A stretch of DNA of 23,019 bases from Hydnum rufescens UP504 (lineage: Eukaryota; Basidiomycota; Agaricomycetes; Cantharellales; Hydnaceae): contig MU129255.1 in NCBI GenBank assembly GCA_014904985.1, positions 6,606 through 29,624 of the forward strand, in the 5' to 3' direction. The first letter of the stretch is position 1. The number at the start of each line of letters is the position of its first letter. Shown here in pieces: positions 6,757 through 17,968 of this stretch. A program made the position numbers and the translations under genes. The notes beneath the pieces were generated by a model. It saw only the letters and a list, made by a program, of their open reading frames with translations. It was not told where the DNA came from and made no database searches.

Positions 6757-9422
6757 GCCTGGATAAACAGTTGGACTTGTGGTTGAAGCAGGGGGTAATT
6801 GAACCATCAAACAGCCCTTGGGGAGCCCCAGTTTTGATCATACACAAAAATGGCAAGGACTGACTCTGTGTCGATTGGAGGAGGCTGAACGCTGCCACCA
6901 TACCCGACCAGTTCCTGATACCACGGCAAAGTGACATTTTACAAGCACTCTCCGGGGCGCAATATCTGTCCTCTTTTGATGCACTAGCCGGGTTCACCCA
7001 ACTGGAGTTCGATAGTACCTCTCAACCCTACACTGCCATGAGGACACATCGGGGGTTGCATCAATTCACAAGAATGCCCTTTGGATGGAGGAATGGTCCC
7101 CCGATTTTCCAACATGTCATGCAGGAAATCTTAGCCCCTACCTGTGGATATTCACACTAGTATACATCGACGATATCGTGGTCTACTCAAGAACCTTTGA
7201 CAAGCACCTCGACCATATTGGTATGGTCCTCGAGGCCATTAAAAAGTCTGGAATTACGCTGGCGCCCCACAAGTGTCATGTAGGGTATCGAAGTATACAA
7301 CTTTTAGGACAAAAGGTGTCACGTCTGGGCCTGTCCACCAATGCGGAAAAGATACAGGCCGTTGCGGCCCTGGCCATTCCTTGTCACCGCAAGGACCTGG
7401 AAACCTTCTTGGGCATGGCCGTCTATTTTGCTGCGTACATACCCTGCTTTTGGGAATAGCAGCCCCATTGTTCGTTTTGTTACGAAAGGGTACACCCTGG
7501 ATTTGGAAGGCCGAGCACGAGGAGGCCTATGAAATGATGAAATGAGCGTTAACGTCGGCACCAGTCTGCGGTCACCCGATACGTGGCCAAGGCTACAGGC
7601 TATACACGGACACCTCTGACGTGGCCCTCGCCGGAGCCTTGCAACAGATCCAGCCCATATTAATTCGTGACCTACGCGAAACCAAAACCTACGAACATCT
7701 TTATAAGGTGTACAAGGAGGGGGATCCAGTACCCAATCTGACCGTGAAGCTCTCAGAGACCCATGATGACCATCCGGCACCAGGGCCCTGGGCAGAATCA
7801 TTTGAAGAAACTACTGTCCAAGTGGAGAGGGTTATCGCCTATTGGAGTCATACATGCAAGCCCGCCGAAACCCGGTACTCGGCCACAGAAAGGGAGGCCC
7901 TAGTGGCTAAAGATAGTCTAATACGGTTCCTGCCCTTTATAGAGGGGGAACAAATCCTTCTCGTAACAGACCATGCAGCCTTGCAGTGGGCAAAAACCTA
8001 CGAAAATGCCAATTGGTGTCTTAGTGCGTGGGGAGCAGTATTCGCAGCCTTCCCAGGGATGACTATAGTACATCGACCAGGCCGTATCCATTCCAATGTG
8101 GACCCCCTGTCCAGACTACCGCTAACCCCTGAAGTAGTATTGCCCAAGGATCAAGACCTCCCTTAACTGGTCATGAACGAGAGTGATCAAACGAGTAGTT
8201 CGAGTCTCGCTCAACATTCCCCCAGCATGGGAAGGGCCATATTCGTTCTTACACGAACCCAGACAGTCACACTGAACGATTCGCAGATTACTGACAGCCC
8301 ACCAGCGACAGTTTCCCCGGGTGTCCCGGACGCAACCATGGAGATCCAAAGTCTAGAGAGGCCACCGCCAGGACTAAATTTGTCTATCTCGACCAATACG
8401 ATTCGTCGTTTCCAGGAGGGATACATCAATGACCCGGAGTTCAAAGCCATCTGGACCAGGACAAGAGTCGACTCGGCCACCCAGACCCCACAAGGTCGGA
8501 AAGTTGAACTTGAATGCTTCCACTGATTCACCAGGGGCGATAACGGACTCCTACTTTTTAAGGACTCGGATGGCCGATCCAGGTTATGCGTACCCTCGAA
8601 GGAGCAACTCACCCTTGTCAAGGAAGCCCATGATGCCCCCCACAAGTCCGCTCACGGCTGGTGGGGAAAAACATTGGAAATACTTCGCCAAGGATTCTAC
8701 TGGAAGTCCATGCGAAATGATGTCCTATGTTACTGCGAAACTTGTGACATTTGCCAGAAGACTAAACATGACCGATTGGGACCCAAGGGCTACCTCCGAC
8801 CAATCGATGTGCCCATGTTACCATTCGAAGTCATCAGCATGGACTTCATAACGGGACTGCCCAAGTCGGGAGAATACAATGCGATATTAGTCGTCATGGA
8901 CAAGCTCACGAAGTATGGCATTTTTGTCCCCACCACCACCCATGTAACCGCGGATAGAACAGCTGCATTACTACATAAAGAAGTATACAAGCATTTTGGC
9001 CTACCATCACAGATTGTGAGCGACCGCGATCCACGCTTTATAAGCAACTTCTGGCACGCTCTAGCAAATTACTTCAACACACGACTAGTGATGTCCACCT
9101 CGCACCACCCTCAAACTGATGGCCAAACCGAGGTGATGAACCAACACCTCAAGACCATGATACGGTGCTACGTAAATGCGGACCGCTCCGATTGGGCCAA
9201 CTGGCTGGATGTATTAGTGTCTGCTTACAACAGAGCCACGCACTCGGCCACACAGATGTCGCCTGCCTCCTTATTGTTGGGGTATACGCCCCAAACTCCC
9301 CTACATTTGCTACAGGAATCGGCAGGATCAATACTCACGGACAGCCCATTGGCAGACACACGCATTAAGGCCCTTCGGGTCCAAAAGGATCTCACCTCGG
9401 TCAGCCACAAAATCAGCCCTAG
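6757..9422 (+). pseudogene. Ty3/Gypsy polyprotein remnant (RT, RNase H, integrase)
   Basis: Gag, protease and the start of RT are absent. RT begins at 6759 (LDLWLKQGVIEPSNSPWGAP), continues through CVDWRRLNAATIPDQ and FTRMPFGWRNGPPIF to the catalytic YIDDIVVYS near 7165. RNase H follows (YRLYTDTSD, YSATEREAL, LLVTDHAALQWA, HRPGRIHSNVDPLSRLP to about 8130). Integrase at about 8620-9426 has the HHCC-like finger (HDAPHKSAH, then CETCDIC) and a complete D,D,E set (SMDFITGLP, VSDRDPRF, TDGQTEVMNQ). Lesions: TGA 6861-6863; one-base deletion near 7137; frame change near 7445-7452; TGA 7543-7545; TAA 8164-8166; TGA 8524-8526. From 7453 on the frame is otherwise constant. It ends after LTSVSHKISPS without the C-terminal DNA-binding or chromodomain part, where a MITE-like insertion begins. 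Confidence 0.92.
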
Positions 9423-9639
9423 TTAGGCCCAAAAACATGGCACTATTTGGGCCTAAGCAGGCTTTGGATCATTGGGGCCCCAAGGGGTGTTTTCAGTGAC
9501 CTTTGTATTTCAGCACCTTGATGGATATAAAGCCATATATAGGCTTAACACCGCTCTTTCAAACCGTTCTTTGGTCCATTGCCCTTTGAATCTAAGTAGG
9601 CCTACTTCTCAAGGGGCCCCAATGGAGACTTTGGCCTAA
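9423..9639. mobile_element. MITE-like palindromic insertion
   Basis: A 217-bp segment directly after the truncated Gypsy integrase. Outer ends are TTAGGCCCAAA (9423-9433) and TTTGGCCTAA (9630-9639). An inner inverted pair is CATTGGGGCCCC (near 9471) and GGGGCCCCAATG (near 9613). It also holds a short hairpin TAGGCCCAAA/TTTGGGCCTA (9424-9455) and a perfect 14-bp palindrome AAGTAGGCCTACTT (9594-9607). Non-coding. No obvious target duplication. It could instead be part of a decayed LTR. Confidence 0.45.
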
Positions 9640-9756
9640 GCATATATATAGGGATTGCTATCATTATATACAAACCAGATTATAAGAGGATCTATTTATT
9701 AAGTTTATCACGCAGTCAATCAAGACCAGGTCATCCCAAGGTAGCAGTTGTAGTGG
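9640..9756. other. intergenic AT-rich spacer
   Basis: No gene is recognisable. TATATATAGGG near 9645-9655 resembles a TATA element on the plus strand but no plus-strand gene follows. The stretch separates the MITE-like insertion from the 3' end of the minus-strand RPNAWN-box gene. Confidence 0.4.
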
Positions 9757-9817
9757 CTAACTGACTGAACCCTGGTATGAAGATTGAGTGCATATAGTCT
9801 GAATGACATCATCCCAG

Positions 9818-12586
9818 TCAAATAGTTGAGTTTCGCCTGGAGCAAGCATCGAGGGTGGAGGAAAAGTTGACGATGGCGGACAAGTTGATGACGGAAAAGT
9901 TGATGATGATGGACAAGTTGATGACGGAAAAGTTGATGATGATGGAAAAGTTGATAACGACGGAAAAGTGGACGATGGCGGAAAAGTAGACAACGGGGGA
10001 AAAGTAGACAATGGGGGAAAAGTGGACAACGGGGAAAAGTGGACAACGGCGGAAAAGTAGACGGCGGAAAAGTAGACGATGGCGGAAAAGTTGATGATGG
10101 GAGGAGTGTAGATGACAGAGGCAGAGCGGACAAGGGTGGAGGAGTGGTTGAAGGTGGAAGACTGGTTGAAGGCGGAAGAGTGGACGAAGGTGGAAGAAGA
10201 GATGATGGAAAATATGATGGTGTTGAGCCAGGTTTTGAGCCAAAGGATTAACTCCTGTGTCTGTCGGAGGAGTTGGCAAGGCTGTAGGAATTGGCATTGT
10301 CTCAGGCAAAGACGAGTTTGATAGAGATGGTTCAGGTTCATGGACTGAAATTGCAGGTGTCACCGGCACATCAGAGGCATCATCAATATAAGGGAGGGAC
10401 TTCGGGGTTAGTCTCCCTTTCCCTTTCCTCTTTGCTGGCTTCGGCCCGCCGGAAACAGAAGGCGGAACCACTCGCAGAACCTTTGACCCAGACCCTTCGT
10501 CGGCACGCTCATTGGTAACCTCGGCCTCCACTATCTTACGCTTCTTCCCCTTTCGGAGGCCTTCTGCCTGCCGCACAGTGAGCAACGGCACATTGTTCAT
10601 CCCGGTGACTAGGATATCATCATCACCCAGGTCTACCAAAAAACCATTCAGTAATCAAATCCAAGAATACTATAATGGTAGGACATACCATAGTCACCAA
10701 TTCGTTCAAAACGGAGAGTTGTGAACACATCCGTAGAGCGTATTGCATCATAAAGCAGTCGCCAATGATGTGTCTTGAGGTCATCCAAACCAAATGTGCC
10801 AAGCAAAGGCATACCCTCAATGTCTGGCCAACAGACGCAGCGGATTCGCGATGACCTCATTTTCTGAACAATCGATGACCAGGGCATAGTCTTGTAGTCC
10901 AATTGCAGTGATCCTGAGACACGAGGTAGGTTCATGAGAAATCTCAACAGTGGATCTTTCAAAGGATACATACGAAGCATCCTTAGTAAATCCGCTGAGA
11001 CGGCCTTCCATAAGGTGTACTGATCCTTCATCTCCTTAGCGCGAGTAGCCTCATCCTGATCCTTGCAGAATTTAACAAGGTCTTCAGCCGCCCCCTTTCG
11101 CTCTAGAATATATGTATACAGTGAGGCAAGGGGTTTCTTCATTTCAGGAGTGTCACGATGAATTCCATTCATGGTCCACCCATGCCCTTAGTTCCTCGCT
11201 GTTGAAGTTAATCGAGTTCTGGCCATGTGCTGCTGTTGAGGAGGCGAGGTCCGACACCATCAGGTACACAAGATGAACCCCAATCTGACGAAGCGCCTGT
11301 CCCTAGACATCAGCATGTTAGCCCATGTAGCGCAGAATGAATAAATATGTAGAATAGTACATACCTCACTATCGATTTTTGATCGGGATAAGGCCATCTG
11401 ATGGGCCACATCACCTCCAGACATGGCAATACGAGCTGTATCGGATGCTTTCTCTGTACTGAGATCGTCTATAAGGATATTGCGATGCTCATGCCAGGCC
11501 TCAGAACTGGGCCCCCCAAGCTCATCACGCAGCTTGACATATGTCGGCTGAAGGTGTTGACGTACGATTGCACCTCCTTTTCCTATATAAGGCATCAGAA
11601 AATGAGTAGAGCGACGAATATTAAACCTACACACCGAGACCAGAGGGGGTCTTCTTCAACTTCTTTTGTTGGTGTTGAAACGAATTCCAAGCATTTGGTC
11701 GTCGATGCTTCTTCAGAGCTCCCGCCACTTTAGCCACTCGATATAGCGTTGAAATATGACAGCCCCACGACTTGGCCAAGCTAGCCATCGCACCCCGGAA
11801 CAGTTCAGCGTGCTTTTCAACCTCGTCCAACTGAGCTTGCGAGAATCTACCTCCGTGTCCACGAGGCCCAGGAGAGGCCTTCTTGGCAACTGAGCACACA
11901 GGGCTGGGCTCTTTGCCCGTAGATCGCACATGAACATCTTCGGCACTATTGGCATCACTGAAGTGTTCTCCGTCGCTTAGGTCCTTGCCACCAGTAGATA
12001 TCGTGGGGTCCCAATCAGCATCAGCATCAGATCCTGAGCTCTCAATGCCTAACATTGCGTTTGCCATGATATAATCGTCACCCCAGAACGTCTGCGAGTC
12101 CTCGACATCAACCCCACAATCCTTGGTATGTTCCAGGGAAGGCAGGGCAGATTTCGAGGTTGACCGTGATATTGAAGTCGATTGATTGCTAGAATTTCGA
12201 GCTGAGATCGACGTCGCGGCATTTTTAGATTCAGTGAGAGGAGGTTGGAGGGGGTTAGAAGCCGAGTCCACGACGGGTTTAGATGGGTGGAGACTCAGAA
12301 TGGGAAGGGAGGAATGAATGTCATGGCTGGTCGAGGAAAGACTTGGAGACTCATTTCGAGAATATCCAACCTTATCCCTCCCGGAAGTCACTCCACGCAC
12401 TGCAAACTTTGAGGCTGTTGGATCTTTCTCCCCAGCCTTGGACCTCACTTTGGTACGAGCCGTTGCGGACTTTAGTTTGGACGTCAGGCGTTTCGAAACC
12501 TGAGAGTCCGCCCTTGGAAGGTTCGACTGCAGTGACTGATCGGATGGGGTATTACGAGAAGACCGAGTTGGCATAGGCATAGACAC
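9818..12586 (-). CDS. multi-exon RPNAWN-box hypothetical protein, one frameshift
   Basis: Predicted exons: 12586-11635, 11582-11365, 11302-10689, 10632-9818, joined by 52-, 62- and 56-nt introns with GT-AG ends (GTGTGT...TAG, GTATGT...TAG, GTATGT...TAG). Exon 1 encodes a Ser/Thr-rich, probably disordered N-terminus, an acidic patch, then a conserved-looking block ending KHRRPNAWNSFQHQQKK, which resembles an HMG-box/YABBY-type start. Exons 2-3 encode a helical region (VRQHLQPTYVKLRDELGG; MKKPLASLYTYILERKGA; KTHHWRLLYDAIRSTDVF). Exon 4 has a basic nuclear-signal-like GLRKGKKRK and then runs into a 15-bp minisatellite that is open in all three minus frames, so the C-terminus is uncertain. Exon 3 has one base too many: the frame hits TGA at about 11160, and a shifted frame continues with the same family-like sequence. 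I associate this type with mushroom hypothetical proteins. No function is assigned. Confidence 0.6.
9860..10115 (-). repeat. 15-bp minisatellite in the 3' part of the RPNAWN-box gene
   Basis: Imperfect units of mainly 15 bp around GATGACGGAAAAGTT (plus strand), drifting to GACAACGGGGGAAAAGTA-like units. On the minus strand one frame reads repeats of STFPP/STFPS. Units of 12-15 bp mix, and some unit changes shift the frame, which explains why all three minus frames are open here and why the true C-terminus cannot be fixed. Confidence 0.85.
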
Positions 12587-12712
12587 AGGAGGGAGTGTGG
12601 GAGGACGGGGTGTAGGAGGACGGGTGTGGGAGGACGGGGTGTAGGAGGACGGGGTGTGGGACGACGGGGTGTGGGACGACGGGGTGTGGGACGACGGGGT
12701 GTGGGACGACGG
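12587..12712 (-). repeat. 15-bp minisatellite at the 5' end of the RPNAWN-box gene
   Basis: About eight units of GGGGTGTGGGACGAC and variants (GGGGTGTAGGAGGAC), with one 14-bp unit that shifts the frame. On the minus strand it reads RRPTP-, VVPHP- or SSHTP-type repeats depending on frame. It lies just upstream of the chosen ATG at 12586. If the real start is further upstream, the repeat would be part of the protein. Confidence 0.85.
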
Positions 12713-12914
12713 CCGAGGCGAATGACCACCTCAGGCACAAGACGATGTGAACCAGAAAGGCATGGCGCCATAGGTTGCTCTGATCCTTGTTGCACACGAG
12801 CCATATGATGCACAAGATATTGACGGGAGGATCTAGCAGAGCATATCCTGTCAGCTTTACTCCACAGACAATGAAAATAGATGCACGAACGGAGAATAAT
12901 GCTATTGTTACGAG
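12713..12914. other. spacer upstream of the RPNAWN-box gene
   Basis: Minus-strand frames from 13028 run through here into the minisatellite, but the sequence shows no recognisable protein similarity. It is likely the promoter and 5' leader region of the minus-strand gene. No specific site can be named with confidence. Confidence 0.3.
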
Positions 12915-13440
12915 CGAGAACTCCTGCGACAGAAAGCCACGACACGAAGTGTAGCTCGAAGTTGATTGAGACGGACTGGAGAGACCGCAAAAACGCGTGA
13001 AAACCAATGGAAAACTGCACGACTTCACGAGCGATGGAGCGAGATCGAATAAAAACTCCTGCTAACGGAAAGCCACGACACAGAGTGTAGCCCGACGTAT
13101 AGCTCGAAGTTGACTGAGATGGATTGGGGAGATCACGAAAACGCGTAAAAAAAATGATGGAGAATTTGTGGACCTGACGAGCGATAGGGCGAGATCAAAT
13201 AGCAACTCCTGCTGACGGAAAGCCACGACACGAAGTGTAGCCCGACGTCTAGCCTGAAGTTGATTAAGATGGATTGGAGAGACCACGCGTGAAAAGCGAT
13301 GGAAAAACCGTGACCTGGTGAGCGATAGGACGAGACCGAATAACAACTCCTGCCGACGGAAAGCCGCAACACGAAGTGCAGCCCGACGTCTAGCTCGAAG
13401 TTGATTAAGATGGACTGGAGAGACCCCAAAAACGACAAAG
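12915..13440. repeat. ~140-bp tandem repeat array, four units
   Basis: Units start at AACTCCTGC near 12919, 13054, 13204 and 13345, spaced 135, 150 and 141 bp. Each contains GGAAAGCCACGACACGAAGT, GCCCGACGTCTAGCTCGAAG and ATGGACTGGAGAGACC (small variants). Minus-strand frames of up to 139 codons read through because the unit lacks stops in some frames; these look like repeat translation rather than a gene. Confidence 0.9.
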
Positions 13441-13520
13441 CTGTCTAGTTCAAACACCTCGGATTCTGCCGATGCGACCAAACAAACAATGCAATTATAA
13501 CGGGATAAAAATACATAATG

Positions 13521-14195
13521 TTAGGGGATTTCGAGCACCAGATGCCATTTCATGTTGGATCTAATCCCGAAAGTCTCCCACACTCCGAACTCTTCAGTGT
13601 ATCCAAACCAGCCAAGAACTCGTACCAGCTCATTGCGAAGAGTCACATGTGAGGGAGAGAGTCTGCTCACAAATGTCCCAGGCTTTCTTTCCCAGAAGGC
13701 GTGAAGCAACATCGTAAACCGTCGAAGCGTGAGACTGACAGAGTGGCTACCTTCACTCTGTTCTTGGAGGGCAACGCGAAGCTCAAAATCCTGCGTGGTG
13801 AATGAACATGCTGCCATTTTGTGTGGACTATGAGACACCAGTTGGGGAGGGATGGGGTAGAGGTCGTGTTCAAGGAATTGGGGACCCATCTGTGCTGAAT
13901 TGATGTGAATACGGGGCGCAACTGCAAGTAAGGCATCTCGTTCTTCCGATGATCGCGCTCGATCATACACCACAGAGGCATAATACAAGTCCATGGCCTG
14001 ACACCCAATTTGAGTATAATCAATGCTGGGGAGCGTTATCAACTCAACACCCAAATAATTCTGGCCCTTTTCTCTTGCCGATCTCTCCAAGACTTCTTGC
14101 CTGCCAGCCATGAGCCTAAAAATAGATGCGACATCCTGGTAAACATTCGTCCTTGTTCTATCAACCGCCTTTTTGTAACACTGAGAGACTCGTGC
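13521..14195 (-). CDS. hypothetical protein, last exon of an unrecognised gene
   Basis: A long open frame (about 220 codons) on the minus strand ending at 13521, with a globular-looking composition (NVYQDVASIFRLMAGRQEV; VELITLPSIDYTQIGCQ; FTMLLHAFWERKPGTFV; HVTLRNELVRVLGWFGY). The first in-frame codon after an upstream TAA is not ATG. A CAG at about 14183 could be the acceptor of an intron (…GAGTCTCTCAG), so this is better read as a 3' exon. A plausible upstream piece (MTVRINNFRLMDLRANDSPY, about 14290-14200) lies in another frame. The gene sits between the intact tandem array and its degraded copy. Not recognised. Confidence 0.5.
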   Translation of the reverse strand, partial: ARVSQCYKKAVDRTRTNVYQDVASIFRLMAGRQEVLERSAREKGQNYLGVELITLPSIDYTQIGCQAMDLYYASVVYDRARSSEERDALLAVAPRIHINSAQMGPQFLEHDLYPIPPQLVSHSPHKMAACSFTTQDFELRVALQEQSEGSHSVSLTLRRFTMLLHAFWERKPGTFVSRLSPSHVTLRNELVRVLGWFGYTEEFGVWETFGIRSNMKWHLVLEIP

Positions 14196-14364
14196 CAATC
14201 GCCATTAATGAAATCTCTTCCAAGGGTCTTCTTGCTTCGTAGGGCGAATCATTGGCCCTCAGATCCATCAACCTGAAATTGTTGATGCGAACAGTCATTA
14301 CCAAGTCCCTAAGACAGGGATAGCAGCGCGGCCAGCGAGGGCCAGCCCGACAGGAGAAGGCCCC

Positions 14365-14800
14365 CGAGACTCCTGCGACAGAAAGCCACGAATGAAGTGC
14401 CGTGATTGACCACTGGAGAGACCGCAACCGGAAAACCAATAAAACTGGCACTTCGAGCGAGAGCTGCGAGACAGTCGAAGAGAAAGAGAAACGCCGCCTA
14501 ACGAAAGCCACGACAGAGTGGTTAAGCCCGACGTACTAAGCCTAAGCTTGACTGAAGATGCATTGGGGAGTCCGTAAATATAGGGTGTAGAGAAGAGCAA
14601 AAATGATGGCAAGATTTGTGACCTGAAGGAGCCGACTATAGGGAGAGAGAATAGAGCAGACTCTCGGCTGACGGAGGAAGCGCAACGAACCAAGAAGGTA
14701 GCCCGATCAGCCTGAAGTGATTAAATGAGGCTGTGGAGAAGGCGATCGCGTAATGAGCGACCTCTGAAGAATATCGCTCCCAAGAACGCAGACGAATGGG
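14365..14800. repeat. degraded copy of the ~140-bp tandem array
   Basis: Begins ACTCCTGCGACAGAAAGCCA like the first unit at 12919, then follows the unit order of the intact array (CTGGAGAGACCGCAA; CTAACGAAAGCCACGACAGA; TTGACTGAAGATGCATTGGG; GCTGACGGAGGAAGCG) but with many small insertions and deletions. No coding frame survives across it. Confidence 0.75.
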
Positions 14801-16069
14801 CGATTCAAGAGGTCCGACGCCTGACTCGTGAGCTATGACAAAAAGAAGGCAGGAGGAAATCAAGGCACGAACGAATAATGACGTTAACCCTGCCGACAAA
14901 CAAGAACGTGCAACGGACATGAGCGGCCAGAACAGACGTCTCTTCTCAGCGAATAGTAGCGGGACCGGTTGCGTAGCTCAAGCATGCATACAGGACAACT
15001 GAGACCCTGAGAACCGGCCAACGCGAGAGAATGTCTTAGCTTACATGAGGAGAGGCAGAGGCGCGTCGGATAATGCTATGTGCTGGGCACAGAAGCGCAA
15101 CAGCGCGACGAAAACGCGCAAACGGCAGCCGTATAATTATTTTGAGAAGGCGGGATGTCTATGAGAAATATTCATAATGCAGTAAGACGATTGAGCCTCG
15201 AGGTCGGTAGCAACATCAAACCGAATCCCAACTTTCAGATTGGATCAACTGAAAAGTCTAGCAACGAAACTTGACTGAGGGCGGGTGTTCCCAGAAGGCG
15301 CTATCGAAGATGGCCACTGATAGGCAAGCGTATACTCCTGCGTCCTGTGCTGCTATTAGTCTAAGGCTCACATCGTGAGAGGAGAGAGTCGCACAAGCAG
15401 CCGCGACTCGAGCGTGTCGCGGACATCGAAGTCAGGAAGACACGACGAAGGGCAAACAACTGGCCCGATTGCAGTTGCGCCACGCGCCAGGCCTGCATAC
15501 AGCTTCAGCCGATCAGCCGCACAGATGAGGGCACAAGACATCGAAGCTACGTCGTTGACTGAGGTTCCACATGGACGCACAGCCACGTCATCACACCACC
15601 TCGTCCTCTCCGAGGCATCACACAACTAGAGGAAATTGGCAGAAATCCTCTAATGGCTTGGAATAACCAGAAGCAATATCGGCCAAAACTAAACGAGAGC
15701 GTGCGGGCAACCGCATGGCGGCGGGCCTCGACAATCGTTGTCTAATGACACACATCCAAGCGGAAGGAAAGTATTGATGTCTATTGTGCGGATTGCCCCA
15801 TGCCGAGAAGAGATGGAAATGTAGCGGGCGGGCAGCCATGCTCAACGATCCTAGCTACTCGAATGAGATCGACTCACATCGATCGGCTTTAAGCAAACCG
15901 AGCATGTTCTCACGGCGGTCTCCTGGGAGACAAGCCTGGGACAATTTGTGAAAGCAAACTTTTCGGCTACAGCCTGATCTTCGAATGAGCGTGGTACAGG
16001 CAGGTTGCTTGTAGCCGAGGTTGCGACAGCGCAACACAGGAGGGTCGACTGCGATAGATTCCTTGAGAA
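14801..16069. other. no supportable gene
   Basis: Only short open frames without recognisable content. The longest pair (15368-15629, both strands) overlaps itself on opposite strands and shows a Ser/Arg/Thr-rich composition without motif. No repeats comparable to those elsewhere in the window were seen. Confidence 0.5.
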
Positions 16070-16621
16070 TTAGAATGAATGGCATCTGGTGAAACCGCGA
16101 GCACGGCGCCAGAGTGGAATATGGCAACAATGGCGGGCTAGGATACAACAGATGCCTGCTGATGCGCATATGACCAGGAGGCTTCGGCAGATTCTATTGG
16201 GATGCATGCCAGAAGCAGTTGTCCCTGTTTGTATTGATGGCGTGCACAGGTGTTTGATCAACCTAGAGCGAGAAATGCACCGAGGAGCTTTCATTTTCTC
16301 ATTTCTCTTTATTGTGGATGCCTCTTCGCATCCACCGGAAGCCTCCATGATGGAGACGACATCGGCTTCATGAACATACATCACATACCGATCACTGGAT
16401 AAGCTTAATCCAGCACTCGCAAAGACCCTATAGGGCGTTTGGAGCCTAGAGAGATGGATCTGTGTGTGGTCGAACGTTGCCTCGATGAGCAACCTACCCT
16501 CACCACGAATGCCATGATGATTAATACGGATCGTCCCCAGGTTGAGAACGCGGAAATCGTCCGAGAATACGGGAATGCTCTTGCCAATCAAGGTAATCCT
16601 CCGGATCGATAGAGACATCAC
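16070..16621 (-). CDS. hypothetical open reading frame, 183 codons
   Basis: Starts at ATG 16621 and ends at 16070. The first ~100 residues look protein-like (GKSIPVFSDDFRVLNLGTIR; LLIEATFDHTQIHLSRLQTP; DRYVMYVHEADVVSIMEASG), with alternating hydrophobic strands. The last ~80 residues are Cys/Arg/Ile-rich and look like intron or non-coding translation, so the real exon may end at about 16330. No family recognised and no neighbour in an obvious functional relation. It is the only open frame longer than 150 codons between 14.3 and 23 kb. Confidence 0.3.
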   Translation of the reverse strand: MMSLSIRRITLIGKSIPVFSDDFRVLNLGTIRINHHGIRGEGRLLIEATFDHTQIHLSRLQTPYRVFASAGLSLSSDRYVMYVHEADVVSIMEASGGCEEASTIKRNEKMKAPRCISRSRLIKHLCTPSIQTGTTASGMHPNRICRSLLVICASAGICCILARHCCHIPLWRRARGFTRCHSF

Positions 16622-17968
16622 TCGTCGCTTGGTTTACCCCTCGCAATTGTGCCCTGGATACTGATGTGTATAAAGGGTGTATAGCCGCTATCTTTGTTCT
16701 TCACCTTTGTTTTACTATTGTGCTCAAGGAAAGCGAACCATTAGGATCGCTTCTGATGATGCCAACAGCACCCGCCTTTGTGTCAGGTGGTTCATTCTCC
16801 GTATATGTCAGAATCGACGCCCTTTCTGTTTCTGTATGATATTTGACACCCCACGAACACTTTGGGGGACCGGATTTCATTACGTCCGCTGAACGGTCGG
16901 TAGATAACAAGTGAACGAATCAGCCAGTCGCTATATTTTAATGGCGCAGCGGGCAAATGATCTTGGGGACGGACGGAGCGGGTATGTTAGCATGGATGGC
17001 CGGGACGTGATGGACGTAACGCTCACCGGTGAGTATGAAAGCTGGAAGGGCTGTGCTGATCTAAGACAGTTGACTGTAATGCCTTATGTGTTTCCGTGAT
17101 ACCTCCCATAGCTGGATAACATCGTACATGAATCTCCCAAACAAACCACATTGAGTAATCAGGTAGGCCAGCTAAACTGAAGCCTCACCGAACGGCACCT
17201 CAGTTGGCGAAGAACCTTCCCAAGGCTGAAATCACCCCACACAGTTCTGGCGGATGTTTGGTGCATTAAAAACATCTCTATCTAAGTTCCACAGGTTTCC
17301 AACTTCTCTGTGCTGAGGACTTATCGGATCAAGTCAGAAAGAACCAACAATGGAAGACCTGACGAACTGAGTATCCTTCCTAGACCCAATGAAAGTCCAT
17401 GCACTCAATCCGTCGAAATGAACACGCTCGAGGCAGCGAAGGTCTGCTAAGTATTTCTGCCATCGATCTCGTAACAAATTCAAAGGTGGGAAGGCAGAAA
17501 TTATCGAGTCCAGTACAGTGACAATACTCTCTTAAAGCTCTAATAGAAACGGTTGCCAGTGACTTCTGCGGATTTGAGCATGATTTGTACAATAATTCGC
17601 TCCAGTGCTAAACACAGTCGTATGACGAAGTGATACCTGGAGTGTGCTCTTTGCCACTAATTGTCTTCATATCTTACGCGTTTTTCCAGTCAAGTAAGCA
17701 CGAAAGAAACAAGGTGTTGAAGACATGGTACTTAGGTTAGGGCGCGTTCACACACCTCAATAATCAGACCTATCTATCATGTACCAGTCGATCGCATCAT
17801 CCTTGACCAGATTGCCACTCAAAAATCGTGAAGATAACGCTGCCTTCGGATATGGATGGTGTGTTTGACCGTTTGCCCTCTGCCCATATCATCCTACGAG
17901 CCATGCTGTCTGTGACCCTAGCAGGAGAAAGGTATTAGATTCATTAATGTATCAGAAAAGCTTGAAAT
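16622..17968. other. no supportable gene
   Basis: Short frames only. A TATAAAG at about 16669 on the plus strand is followed by a CT-rich stretch and an ATG at 16677, but the 71-codon frame has no recognisable content. The minus-strand frame at 17380-17592 is equally unassigned. Confidence 0.45.

Noticed and set aside
12552..13028. Minus-strand frames of ~160-180 codons with PTPRR or VPHP repeats
   Set aside because: They are mostly translations of the 15-bp minisatellite and of the first tandem-array unit; no protein-like sequence beyond that.
13062..13481. 139-codon minus-strand frame over the tandem array
   Set aside because: It translates the ~140-bp repeat units; the same phrase recurs with the DNA period and no independent coding evidence exists.
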